DNA of 41,117 nucleotides from Candidatus Bipolaricaulota bacterium (GTDB lineage: Bacteria; Bipolaricaulota; Bipolaricaulia; RBG-16-55-9): contig JALSGO010000148.1 in NCBI GenBank assembly GCA_026982655.1, forward strand, positions 1-41,117. Reading direction: 5' to 3'. Positions 22,839 to 32,639 of the stretch are shown here, piece after piece. Numbering within the stretch: position 1 is the stretch's first letter; every line of letters begins with the position of its first letter. The notes below the pieces were generated by a model that did not search any database, was not told where the DNA came from, and saw only the letters and a list, made by a program, of their open reading frames with translations. A program made the position numbers and the translations under genes.

Positions 22839-24572
22839 ATGACCGATGGGAGGGAGGCGTCGCGCACGACGACTCGCACGACCGCTGCTTCTGCCTGGGG
22901 GCTTCCGATCCTGGGAGCAGCCCTTCTCCTGGGAATAGCCTTCTCCGCGGGAGGACAGGAGCTATCGGGGCGCTTCGGACTCGAGGCCGACTGGGAACCG
23001 CTCTCAGGGTTCTTCCTCACGGATCCGGATGCGGGGACGGTGAACCCCTTCCCTCCGGAGTCGGAGGCAAAGCCGGGGGTGTGGGGACTGACTGCACAGC
23101 TGGACGTAAGCGTGCAGTACCCCGCCATAGGGACGGACAACACCTTTGTGTTCACGGGCTTGGGGTTGGGACTGGCTTGGCTGAGCTGGGAAGCAAACTT
23201 CCCCCGGGTAGAGGAGCCTCAAGCCACCCCGAAGCGGACCTTCCGCCGTAACGACTTCATCCAAGTGTTGCGAACCTTTCCCTCCGTGGCCCGGCCGGGA
23301 GAGACCTTTGAGATGACGATCTTGATCGAGGCCCTTCAAGACCTCCCGCCGGGGGTGGAGGTCACGGTGCAAGAGGAGCTGCCGTCGGGTTGGCTCATCG
23401 ACCCGATCGAACCGGAGGCGACCCGGCTGAGCCGTGAGGCAGCCCGCTGGCGGGTCGAGCTGGGAGCGGCGGGATCCCGGGACACGATCCGGTACCTCGC
23501 TTCGGTGCCGACGGACGCCGCCGTGGGGCGGGTCGCGATAGAGGGGAGGGTTCAATCCGATCTCTTCCCCGATCTCGACTTGAGCGATACCCTTGAGGTG
23601 ATCGAGGAGCCGCCTACGCTGCCGGGACGGATTCGCGTACGCCAGGATGTGATCTTCGCGCAGCGGGTCAGCGGCGGGATGCTCCTCGACCCTATTGCCT
23701 TCCGGACAGCCAACCTCCGCGTAGAAGCGCTTCTGCAGCCGGGTCTACGGCTCACCAACTTCCTGACCCTTCAGAACGTGGGCACGCAACAGACCCCCTC
23801 GTTTCGCTGGCGCGACACGGTCACCGTCCAAGGCCAGACCTCCGGGGGAGTCAGCACCCGTCTGTCCCTGCGCTTCCGCGGAGAAGAGGACCTCCGGATG
23901 CTCTTCGATCGCGGATCTCTACAAATCGGTGCGCTTCCCCTCCTCCCCGACGTCGCCCTCCGCCTGCGGGCGGGCTTCGACGTGTCCCGGGTCAGCGAGC
24001 TTCGCCTTAGCCTCAACCACGTCCGTCCCGTCGCGAACGCTCTGGGACGGGTGACCCTTGACGTCGCCCTGCGGGACGACCTCACGCTCGAGGTCCTCAG
24101 CCTGAGCGTCCGGCTCAGTTCCCGGATCGACGGGATCTTCCTCGTGGACGACCGCTACGGCCCCCTCCGGTTCGACGGGGACGACGACGGCGTGGAAGAG
24201 ACCCACCTCGCGCTCGTCCGCCGCCAGGTTCAACTGCGCTTTGCGATCGACAAGCTGGATGTTCGTTGGACGACCCTCTTCCGCCCCGTCCTAGACGATG
24301 TCGACTCCGATGGGGCTCGAGAGCGCATCTCCCGGGGCAAGCTCGTCCGACAGGAGATCCGCGTACGCAGGTCCCTTAAGGACGTCGTCTTTCAAGGCCA
24401 TCTCCTCCTCGCCGAGGACGACCCGACCGCACCGGTGGCCACCCTCTCCCCGGCCCGGGTCCGACTGGGAGCCACGGTCCTCCGTCCCGGCTTGCGCCTC
24501 TCGGCCCAAATGACCCTAGAGCTCCGGCCGCTCCGCTTGGAGACGACGTTCGGCTTCGCTCTGAGCTTCTGA
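22839..24572 (+). CDS. Exported beta-rich, barrel-like protein B (paralogue of 13273-14997)
   Basis: A 577-residue paralogue of protein A at 13273, with the same architecture. The signal peptide has a hydrophobic part at about 20-38 and cleavage near GGQ-ELSG. An N-terminal beta segment (GLTAQLDVSVQYP, LGLGLAWLSWEANF) is followed by a DUF11-like middle (FPSVARPGETFEM, EELPSGWLID). A strand-rich C-terminal half contains LTNFLTLQNVGTQQTPSFRW and ends FGFALSF with terminal phenylalanine. ATG at 22839 has AAGGAGG seven bases upstream. It follows propeller/PKD protein B on the same strand, so each large PKD gene is adjacent to one barrel-like gene. An outer-membrane location is inferred from the C-terminus and strand pattern. 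No known porin or autotransporter family is recognised. Confidence 0.75.
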   Translation: MTDGREASRTTTRTTAASAWGLPILGAALLLGIAFSAGGQELSGRFGLEADWEPLSGFFLTDPDAGTVNPFPPESEAKPGVWGLTAQLDVSVQYPAIGTDNTFVFTGLGLGLAWLSWEANFPRVEEPQATPKRTFRRNDFIQVLRTFPSVARPGETFEMTILIEALQDLPPGVEVTVQEELPSGWLIDPIEPEATRLSREAARWRVELGAAGSRDTIRYLASVPTDAAVGRVAIEGRVQSDLFPDLDLSDTLEVIEEPPTLPGRIRVRQDVIFAQRVSGGMLLDPIAFRTANLRVEALLQPGLRLTNFLTLQNVGTQQTPSFRWRDTVTVQGQTSGGVSTRLSLRFRGEEDLRMLFDRGSLQIGALPLLPDVALRLRAGFDVSRVSELRLSLNHVRPVANALGRVTLDVALRDDLTLEVLSLSVRLSSRIDGIFLVDDRYGPLRFDGDDDGVEETHLALVRRQVQLRFAIDKLDVRWTTLFRPVLDDVDSDGARERISRGKLVRQEIRVRRSLKDVVFQGHLLLAEDDPTAPVATLSPARVRLGATVLRPGLRLSAQMTLELRPLRLETTFGFALSF

Positions 24573-24651
24573 GCGTCTTCGCGCGTCCCTCCTCGGGGTG
24601 GCAAGCGGCGGAGGTCCCCCTTACCATACGTGCCGTACCCAGGAGGAGCAG

Positions 24652-25053
24652 ATGCGGATGAAACGGTGGATATTGATCGCCGTCATCGTCGCGGTTGCCG
24701 CAGGAATCGTCGTCCTTTGGCCCGCGCCGGACCCCTTGCAAGGCGTCGAGACCGTAGCCATCTCCACCCCCTCCGGGGAGGGAGTCAAGCTCCCCCCGGA
24801 GGTCTTCGACGGGCTGGAGATCGTTCTCAACGACCGCCAGATCCGCATCGTCTCCGACCCCGAGGAGGCCGATGCCCTCATCACCCTGATCCCGGAGGAG
24901 GTCACGGTCCGAATCAGCCGTGAGACGGGCCTAGAAGTCCGAGCGCTCCTGCAGCTCACCAAGGACGGAAAACTCTATCAGTTGAACCTCGTCGTCACCC
25001 TCAACGAGCAGGGTCTCACCGCCCGGCTCGTCTCGAAGCGCTTCTGGGAGTAG
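24652..25053 (+). CDS. Small membrane-anchored protein, unknown function
   Basis: A 133-residue protein with one N-terminal membrane segment (about 6-21, after MRMKRW) and an extracytoplasmic domain of about 110 residues with mixed alpha/beta character (LPPEVFDGLEIVL, ADALITLIPEEVTV, LYQLNLVVTLNEQG). No cysteine lipobox. AGGAGG lies five bases before the ATG at 24652; a second ATG at 24658 is possible. It is the last gene of the plus-strand envelope cluster, 79 bases after barrel-like protein B, so a role with that cluster is possible. I do not recognise a family. Confidence 0.7.
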   Translation: MRMKRWILIAVIVAVAAGIVVLWPAPDPLQGVETVAISTPSGEGVKLPPEVFDGLEIVLNDRQIRIVSDPEEADALITLIPEEVTVRISRETGLEVRALLQLTKDGKLYQLNLVVTLNEQGLTARLVSKRFWE

Positions 25054-25101
25054 AGTGGATGCCTGCCCCACGGTGACGCTCCGGGCTCAATCCTGGCCGT
25101 C

Positions 25102-25120
25102 CGGGTTGGCAGTTAACCCG
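25102..25120. terminator. Short hairpin between convergent genes
   Basis: CGGGTT (25102-25107) and AACCCG (25115-25120) form a six-base-pair stem in the 90-base gap between convergent genes. No T-run on either strand, so terminator function is only possible. Confidence 0.2.
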
Positions 25121-25144
25121 CCCGCCCGAGTCCACGAGTGCACC

Positions 25145-26986
<1,842 letters not shown>

Positions 26987-27022
26987 CTCGGCTCCCTCCC
27001 CGTTCGGTTTGCGCCGGAGCGG

Positions 27023-27051
27023 AGTATACTCCAAGCGCGCGGGCGGGCCAA
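27023..27051 (-). promoter_or_regulatory. Probable glmS promoter
   Basis: On the minus strand TTGGCC (27046-27051), a 17-base spacer and TATACT (27023-27028), within the palindrome GGAGTATACTCC. The -10 is excellent and the -35 poor. The leader to glmS is about 30 bases. Confidence 0.55.
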
Positions 27052-27101
27052 CCGCCGCCGCGGCGCGGGCGCGGGGAGCGCGGACGGTGATCCCGATCGC
27101 T

Positions 27102-27130
27102 TTGTCTTCCCCCAAGGCCCCTGCTATAAT
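27102..27130 (+). promoter_or_regulatory. Extended -10 promoter for the bifunctional nuclease gene
   Basis: TGCTATAAT (27122-27130) is a perfect extended -10. TTGTCT (27102-27107) lies 17 bases upstream of the hexamer. Divergent from glmS. Confidence 0.7.
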
Positions 27131-27178
27131 GCCGTGGGCAAGCGACCCGGAAACGCGCAGTGAGAGGAGGCCGTGCCG

Positions 27179-27670
27179 ATGCGTGAAGTGGAGATCAAGG
27201 CCCTGTTGGTCGATCCGTATCAGAACACGCCCGTGGTCCTCCTCAAGGACCAGGGCTCGGAGAAGGTCGTCCCGATCTGGATCGGAACCCCCGAGGCCAC
27301 CGCGATCGCCATCGCCCTGCAGGAGCGCGAGTTCCCCCGACCTCTCACCCACGATCTCCTTCAGAACGTGATCGACGCCATGGGCGGCGAGCTGGACATG
27401 GTGGTGATCGATCACATCGAGGACTCCACCTACTACGCGACCCTCTTCATCCGCGACCGCGAGGGGGAGATCCACGAGATCGACGCGCGGCCTTCCGACT
27501 CCATCGCGCTGGCCCTGCGCACGGGAAGCCCGATCTACATCGCCGAAGAGGTCTTCGCCGCCTCGGCCATCGACCTCCCCTACGAGGACGACGACCAGCA
27601 ACGCGAGCAGTTCCGCGTCTTCGTCGAGAAGGACATGAACCTGGCCGAGTTCAAAAAGTTCATCCAGTAG
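27179..27670 (+). CDS. Bifunctional nuclease domain (DUF151/BFN) protein
   Basis: A 163-residue DUF151/BFN protein. The family includes a plant enzyme described with DNase and RNase activity and many bacterial members of uncertain role. Characteristic blocks are VPIWIGTPEATAIAIAL, RPLTHDLLQNVIDAMG, and RPSDSIALALRTGSPIYIAEEV. The C-terminal UVR-like tail seen in some members is replaced by a short acidic or amphipathic end. ATG 27179 is eight bases after AGGAGG; an in-frame GTG at 27173 is too close. pgk follows after 77 bases and may share the transcript. Confidence 0.93.
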   Translation: MREVEIKALLVDPYQNTPVVLLKDQGSEKVVPIWIGTPEATAIAIALQEREFPRPLTHDLLQNVIDAMGGELDMVVIDHIEDSTYYATLFIRDREGEIHEIDARPSDSIALALRTGSPIYIAEEVFAASAIDLPYEDDDQQREQFRVFVEKDMNLAEFKKFIQ

Positions 27671-27747
27671 CTCCCGTAGTGGCCGTAGCGGCTCCCTAAG
27701 GAGCCAAAGGAGCATCGGCACGTATCGTTAAAAGGACAAAACGCACC

Positions 27748-28932
27748 GTGCTTCGCCTTCGCACCCTAAGGGACGTCGACGTCACCGAGAAGCGCACCCT
27801 CGTGCGGGTGGACTTCAACGTCCCCCTCCAAGACGGGACGATCGCGGACGATGGGCGCATCCGCGCTTCCCTTCCCACGATTCAACATCTCTTGGAACAA
27901 CGAGCCCCGGTCGTTCTGATGTCCCACCTCGGGCGGCCCAAGGGGAAGGTCGTCCCCGAGCTGCGCATGGACCCCGTCGCCCAAAGGCTCTCCGAGCTCC
28001 TGGGTCGGCCCGTCAAGAAGCTGGACGACTGCGTCGGCCCCGACGTCGAAGAGGCCGTACGCTCCCTGAGCCCCGGAGATGTGGTGCTGTTGGAAAATTT
28101 GCGCTTTCACGTGGAAGAGCAGGCGAACGACCCCGAGTTCGCCCAAGCGCTGGCCCGTCTGGGGGAGCTGTACGTCAACGACGCCTTCGGGACGGCCCAC
28201 CGCAAGCACGCCTCCACCTACGGGGTCGCCCGGCTCCTCCCGGCGGTGGCCGGGTTCTTGGTGCAAACGGAAGTGGAGAGGCTCTCCCGGCTTCGGGAGG
28301 GGCCTGAGAGGCCCTACTACGCCCTCGTCGGCGGGGCGAAGCTGAGCGACAAGATCCAAGTCCTGCGGGACCTCCTCCCCCGCGTGGACGGCTTCCTCCT
28401 GGGGGGCGGGATCGCGTTCACCCTCCTCAAAGCCCAGGGGTACGCGGTGGGCCGCTCCCTCGTGGACGAAGGGCTCCTCCCCGACGCCGAAGGATTCTTG
28501 AAGGAATCCGAAGCTCAGGGCAAGGTCGTGGAGCTGCCCCGCGACGTGGTGGTCGCGCCCGAGCTTAGGCCGGGCGTCCCCGCTCGGGTCGTCCGAGTAG
28601 AGGAGATCCCCGAGGGCGAGATGGGCTTGGACATCGGCCCTGCGACCGTGGAAGCGTTTCGCGCCCGCGTTGAGGGAGCGAGGTCCCTGCTGTGGGCCGG
28701 GCCCCTGGGGGCGTTCGAGACGCCGCCGTTCCACGAGGGGACCCGACGGGTTGCGGAAGCGATCGCCCGCTCAAGGGCGTTTGCCGTCATTGGTGGTGGA
28801 GACACAGCAGCAGCCCTTAAATCTTTGGGAATCGAGCTGCCCGAGAACGTCTACGTCTCCACCGGCGGCGGGGCGGCGCTGGAGTTCGTGAGCGGAAAAT
28901 CCCTCCCGGGGCTGGAGCCCCTTCTCCCATGA
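27748..28932 (+). CDS. pgk: Phosphoglycerate kinase
   Basis: Glycolytic/gluconeogenic enzyme transferring phosphate between 1,3-bisphosphoglycerate and ADP. The 394-residue protein has all standard blocks: VRVDFNVPL (19-27), SHLGRPKG, ENLRFH, GTAHRKHAST, VGGAKLSDKI, DIGPATVEAF, WAGPLGAFE, GGGDTAAAL and STGGGAALEF. Length is standard, with no fused triosephosphate isomerase. GTG start at 27748 with AAAAGGA about 11 bases upstream. The last codons and the stop lie inside a 25-bp direct repeat shared with the end of the convergent gene. Confidence 0.97.
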   Translation: MLRLRTLRDVDVTEKRTLVRVDFNVPLQDGTIADDGRIRASLPTIQHLLEQRAPVVLMSHLGRPKGKVVPELRMDPVAQRLSELLGRPVKKLDDCVGPDVEEAVRSLSPGDVVLLENLRFHVEEQANDPEFAQALARLGELYVNDAFGTAHRKHASTYGVARLLPAVAGFLVQTEVERLSRLREGPERPYYALVGGAKLSDKIQVLRDLLPRVDGFLLGGGIAFTLLKAQGYAVGRSLVDEGLLPDAEGFLKESEAQGKVVELPRDVVVAPELRPGVPARVVRVEEIPEGEMGLDIGPATVEAFRARVEGARSLLWAGPLGAFETPPFHEGTRRVAEAIARSRAFAVIGGGDTAAALKSLGIELPENVYVSTGGGAALEFVSGKSLPGLEPLLP

Positions 28933-29020
28933 GAGCTCAATACCGCCCACCTCTTGAGCGAGGTCACGATGAACGGGTTCACGGTTGGCGTCCCCTCTCC
29001 CATGAGAGCTCAATACCGCC
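28923..29020. repeat. 25-bp exact direct repeat spanning the pgk / eRF1-like gene junction
   Basis: 28923-28947 and 28996-29020 are identical, separated by 48 bases. Copy 1 contains the pgk stop codon (TGA, 28930-28932). Copy 2 contains the stop of the minus-strand gene (29010-29012). Each copy includes the palindrome GAGCTC. The spacer carries a small hairpin (ACCTC/GAGGT). No transposon features are visible. Confidence 0.9.
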
Positions 29021-30164
29021 ACAGGGCCCCGATGCCCCCGTGAGGAGCTAAGCGCTCGGCGGCCGGGGCGCGGATCACCTCCACCTCCGCGCCGTGCCGG
29101 TGAGCTAGAAGGGGGAGCATCGCCCGCAGCGTCGTCTCCCTAGGGTCAGGGGAGGAGCAGCGGGGACACGCCTCGCCGTCCGGCGGGTAGACGTGGCCGC
29201 ACCGGGCGCACTCCTTCAAGGGGGCTTCCAAACGGCGGTTCACGATGACCTTCTCCACCCGCCCCTCTTGGAGGGCTTGGAGGGTGGCGGGAAGCCCTAC
29301 GCCCGCCTTCTCGCTGGTGGAGGCGCGAAGCAGCAGGGCGTCCACCAGCTTCTCCTCTTGTGCCCGCTCGTGGGCCTGGATGGCCTTCATGCTCGCCTCC
29401 AGGACGTCGCTTAGGGAAGCCTCCCGCGGGAGGGAGATCGGGCCGATGAGCCAGCGGGCCTCGGGTCCTAGGGTCTGCAAGAAGCGATCCCGCACGGCTT
29501 TGGGGCCCGCCAGCAGGAAGCCCTCCACGCCCTGCTCCTCCCGCAGGCGGCGGAGCACGTCCTGGGCCTGCCGCCAGAAGCGCTCGACGTGGGTTTGTAC
29601 CCGCCCCTCGAACGCGTCTCGCAGGTTTCCCCCGCGCACGGCGCCCCGAATCGCGGAGCCGTGGGGCTGACCCGGCGGGGTCAGTTCCTTGCGGCGCCAG
29701 TCGTGCGTGTCCAGCTCCAGCGCCCGTTCGTCCAATTCCCGAATCTCGTTCATCGCCACCACGAAGAAGCGCAGGTGCTCCGAATCGGCCCAGATCACCG
29801 CGTAAGGCCGGTACTCCTCCAAGAGCCAGAGGAGCTGGGTGAGCTCCGGGTGCCCCCAGTGGACCTCGTTCTCCACCGGGACCCGGAGATCAAACGTCTC
29901 CTCGGTGCTCTCCCCCAGGAAGGCGACCCAGGACTTCCCCTGGGGCCGGTGGTCGCGCACGTGGGCCTGGGCCCGCTCGGCCAGCTCCTGAAACGGCTTC
30001 CTCTCGTCGGCGGGGATGTGGGCGGCCAGCCCCTTGAGGGCGTCCTTGAGCCAGATGCGGTGGGACGCTTTGGGGTCCTCCGCCGGATCGGTGTGGAGGT
30101 AGACGCTCAACACGGGGTTCTCTTCGAGGGCCAGTAAGCGTTCGAGATCGTGTCGGGTCAGCAT
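29010..30164 (-). CDS. Bacterial eRF1-like (baeRF/VLRF1-type) protein with zinc ribbon
   Basis: A 384-residue protein related to the eRF1/Vms1 superfamily found in some bacteria, where members are thought to act on stalled or terminating ribosomes. It has an N-terminal domain with the family opening (LSVYLHTDP, about 19-27). The central domain corresponds to eRF1 domain 2, and the C-terminal L7Ae-like domain ends in the hallmark GGIGALWRY. A zinc ribbon is present (C319, C322, C333, C336; CARC and CPRC). The catalytic GGQ of true eRF1 is absent. Two ATGs lie six bases apart; the second (30164) is correctly spaced from AAGGAGGG. The specific reaction is unknown. Confidence 0.78.
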   Translation of the reverse strand: MLTRHDLERLLALEENPVLSVYLHTDPAEDPKASHRIWLKDALKGLAAHIPADERKPFQELAERAQAHVRDHRPQGKSWVAFLGESTEETFDLRVPVENEVHWGHPELTQLLWLLEEYRPYAVIWADSEHLRFFVVAMNEIRELDERALELDTHDWRRKELTPPGQPHGSAIRGAVRGGNLRDAFEGRVQTHVERFWRQAQDVLRRLREEQGVEGFLLAGPKAVRDRFLQTLGPEARWLIGPISLPREASLSDVLEASMKAIQAHERAQEEKLVDALLLRASTSEKAGVGLPATLQALQEGRVEKVIVNRRLEAPLKECARCGHVYPPDGEACPRCSSPDPRETTLRAMLPLLAHRHGAEVEVIRAPAAERLAPHGGIGALWRY

Positions 30165-30193
30165 GGTCATCCCTCCTTGCGCCTGAGCTCCCC

Positions 30194-30223
30194 ATCTTAC
30201 GCCCCCTGAGGGCGCGGGTGCAA
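30194..30223 (-). promoter_or_regulatory. Promoter for the eRF1-like gene
   Basis: On the minus strand TTGCAC (30218-30223), an 18-base spacer and TAAGAT (30194-30199), about 30 bases before the start codon at 30164. Confidence 0.6.
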
Positions 30224-30247
30224 ACGAAGCTCTAGAAGAAAATCGGC

Positions 30248-30277
30248 TTGCATACGGACAAATCCCCACGATAGAAT
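30248..30277 (+). promoter_or_regulatory. thiI promoter, near-leaderless
   Basis: TTGCAT (30248-30253), an 18-base spacer and TAGAAT (30272-30277). The thiI ATG is nine bases after the -10, leaving a leader of about two bases and no Shine-Dalgarno. Confidence 0.6.
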
Positions 30278-30286
30278 GCGGTCGTC

Positions 30287-31810
30287 ATGGGCATGAGGCT
30301 GATGGTGCGCTTCTCCGGGGAGATCGGCACGAAGGCCCGTGGGACCCGGATGCGCTTCCTAAGGCAGCTGGCGCGCAACGTCGAGGACGCGCTGCGCTCC
30401 GCGGGGATCGAGTACGAGCTCCATCGGGAGTGGAGCCGCCTCTTCGTGGAGACCCGCGGCGAGAGCCCCCAGGCTCCGGAGGTGCTCGCCCGCGTCTTCG
30501 GCGTGCAGTCCCTCTCCGTGGTGGAGGCGCGCCCGGGGGAGACCCTGGAACGGGTGGTCCAAGAGGGCGAAACGCTCTTTCGGGAGCGCGTACGGGGCAA
30601 GAGTTTCGCCGTGCGCGCCCGGGTCCGGCGCGACCATGCCGTCAAGATCCCCTTTGGCGCGACCGCCGTGGAGCGGGAGCTGGGCGCGGCGCTGCTCCCC
30701 CACGCTCGCAAGGTCGACCTCACCCGTCCCGAGGTCACCGTCTACGTCGAGGTGCGCGACGGGACGGCGTACTTCTTCACAGAGCAGCTCCTCGGCCCCG
30801 GCGGGCTCCCCTTGGGGGTGGAGGGGCGGGCCGTGTCGTTGGTGTCCGGGGGCTTCGACTCGGCGGTCGCATCCTGGCGGATGCTCCGCCGCGGGGTCTC
30901 GCTCGAGTACGTCTTCTGCAACCTGGGGGGCGAGGTCCACCGACGGGACGTGCTGCGCGTCCTCAAAATCCTCTCGGACCAGTGGAGCTACGGCACCCGG
31001 CCCAAGCTGCACGCCGTGGACTTCTCCGAGGTCGTCAAGGAGCTCCAAGCCAAGACGGAGGCCCGATACTGGCAGGTGCTGCTCAAGCGCCTCATGCTCC
31101 GAGTGGGCGAGCGGATCGCCCGGGAGATCCGGGCGCAGGGGATCGTGACGGGGGAGTCCGTGGGCCAGGTCTCCTCGCAGACGATGCAGAACCTCTACGT
31201 GATCTCCGAGGCGGTCTCGCTCCCCATCTTCCGGCCTTTGGCGGGGTTCACCAAGGAGGAGATCGTCGCGGAGGCCCGTCGGATCGGGACCTACGACCTT
31301 TCCGCATCGGTGGCCGAATATTGCGCCCTCGTCCCCCGCCGCCCCGCCACGAAGGCCTCCCTGAGGGTCGTCCAAGAGGAGGAAACCAAGCTCGACCCCT
31401 CCCTGCTGGACCGGGCGCTGGAGGGGCGGGAGGTCTTCGATCTTAGGGCGGTGGATCCGGCGTCGCTCTCCGCCCCCGAGGTCGAGATCGAGGAGATCCC
31501 CGAGGGGGCCGTGGTGATCGATCTGCGGTCACCGGGGGCCTATCGGGCCTGGCACTACCCCGGGGCCGTCCACCTCGACTTCTTCCAGGCGCTGGAGGAG
31601 TATAAGCGCTTCCCTAAGGACAAGACGTACGTGCTCTACTGCGAGCTGGGGCTCAAGAGCGCCCACTTGGCGGAGCTGATGCGCAAGGCGGGTCTCCGGG
31701 CGTACAACTTCCGCGGGGGGCTCAAGAAGCTCATGGAGTACGCCTTAGAACACGAGGCGCTCCCCCCGGAGCTCGTGCCGCCGGAGTACCTGTTCGGAAA
31801 GGACTCTTAG
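30287..31810 (+). CDS. thiI: tRNA 4-thiouridine synthase ThiI with rhodanese domain
   Basis: Adenylates U8 of tRNA and inserts sulfur to give 4-thiouridine, a near-UV sensor; in some bacteria it also feeds thiazole synthesis. The 507-residue protein has an N-terminal NFLD/THUMP region (about 1-170) and a PP-loop pyrophosphatase domain with SGGFDS (187-192) and EYCALVP (C346). The C-terminal rhodanese domain has YCELGLKSA (C452 as persulfide carrier). The rhodanese domain makes it the long, E. coli-like form. A cysteine desulfurase such as SufS would supply sulfur. The methyltransferase gene follows after 16 bases, probably in the same operon. Confidence 0.95.
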   Translation: MGMRLMVRFSGEIGTKARGTRMRFLRQLARNVEDALRSAGIEYELHREWSRLFVETRGESPQAPEVLARVFGVQSLSVVEARPGETLERVVQEGETLFRERVRGKSFAVRARVRRDHAVKIPFGATAVERELGAALLPHARKVDLTRPEVTVYVEVRDGTAYFFTEQLLGPGGLPLGVEGRAVSLVSGGFDSAVASWRMLRRGVSLEYVFCNLGGEVHRRDVLRVLKILSDQWSYGTRPKLHAVDFSEVVKELQAKTEARYWQVLLKRLMLRVGERIAREIRAQGIVTGESVGQVSSQTMQNLYVISEAVSLPIFRPLAGFTKEEIVAEARRIGTYDLSASVAEYCALVPRRPATKASLRVVQEEETKLDPSLLDRALEGREVFDLRAVDPASLSAPEVEIEEIPEGAVVIDLRSPGAYRAWHYPGAVHLDFFQALEEYKRFPKDKTYVLYCELGLKSAHLAELMRKAGLRAYNFRGGLKKLMEYALEHEALPPELVPPEYLFGKDS

Positions 31811-31826
31811 GGGAGAGGGGAAGGCG

Positions 31827-32639
31827 ATGAACGCCTGGTGGGAGCGCTTCTTCGACGCGGAGATGGGCGAGGTGATGTTTCCCGAAGAGGCCTGGCGGCG
31901 GGCCGAAGAACTCTGCGATCCCCTCGTCGAGCTTTTGGGAGTCGAGCCCGGTGCGCGGATTTTGGATCTGGCCTGCGGACCCGGACGATTTGCGCTTCCC
32001 CTGGCAAGGAGAGGGTTTCGCGTCGTGGGCCTGGACCTCTCGTCCGTCTACCTGAAACAGGGGCGTGCTCAGGCGGAAGAGCAGGGGCTTTCCGTTGAGT
32101 TCATCCAGGGCGACATGCGCGCGATCCCCTTTGAGGAGGAGTTCGATGCGGTGGTAAACCTCTTCACCAGCTTCGGCTACTTCGAGCGGGAGGAGGATCA
32201 CCTCAAAGTCCTTCAAGAGGTGCGCAAAAGCTTAAAACCCGGCGGGCGGTTTTTGCTCGAGATGGCCAACCGCGACGGGACCGTCCGCCGCTTTCAGGCC
32301 CACGATTGGCACGAGTTCCCCGACTTCTTGGCCCTGGAGGAGCGTAGGTTCATCCCGGAGCGGGATCGCATCGAGACCCGCTGGGTGAAGATCTACCCCG
32401 ACGGCAGGCGGAAGGAATACCTCAGCTCGCTGCGGCTCTTCACCCTGCGCGAGCTTACGGAGCTTTGCTCGCGGGCGGGGCTGAAGGTGCTCGGCCATTA
32501 CGGCAATCTCCAGGGCGAGCCGTGGGGGTTGGACGGGAATCGCTGGGTGATTGTGGCGGAGTCAACGGGATCGCCTCGCCGGGGGGGGGTCGGGCAGCCC
32601 TCAAGCACGGACGATCCTCCCGTCACCCTCCTTCGATGA
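31827..32639 (+). CDS. Class I SAM-dependent methyltransferase
   Basis: A 270-residue Rossmann methyltransferase. Motif I is LDLACGPGRFALPLA (46-60), the acidic loop after strand 2 contains GLDLS (D70), and the later motifs FIQGDMRAIPF and LKPGGRFLLEM are intact. The substrate cannot be named; relatives include small-molecule and tRNA enzymes. ATG at 31827 follows GGGGAGAGGGG. The last 25 or so residues lie beyond the conserved fold and are encoded after a run of nine G (32581-32589), so strain-to-strain length changes there would be tolerated. Its 3' end overlaps the convergent RnfC-like gene by 17 bases. Confidence 0.88.
   Translation: MNAWWERFFDAEMGEVMFPEEAWRRAEELCDPLVELLGVEPGARILDLACGPGRFALPLARRGFRVVGLDLSSVYLKQGRAQAEEQGLSVEFIQGDMRAIPFEEEFDAVVNLFTSFGYFEREEDHLKVLQEVRKSLKPGGRFLLEMANRDGTVRRFQAHDWHEFPDFLALEERRFIPERDRIETRWVKIYPDGRRKEYLSSLRLFTLRELTELCSRAGLKVLGHYGNLQGEPWGLDGNRWVIVAESTGSPRRGGVGQPSSTDDPPVTLLR

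Noticed and set aside
26987-27022. glmS ribozyme in the glmS leader
   Set aside because: The leader after the predicted start is only about 30 bases, too short to hold the ribozyme, and no ribozyme core was seen.
27690-27705. Hairpin GGCTCC/GGAGCC between the DUF151 gene and pgk as a terminator
   Set aside because: Short stem with a four-base loop and no T-run; the two genes are probably co-transcribed.
26987-27721. Upstream extension of the glmS frame
   Set aside because: It runs antisense to the DUF151 gene and would hide the catalytic N-terminal cysteine of GlmS.
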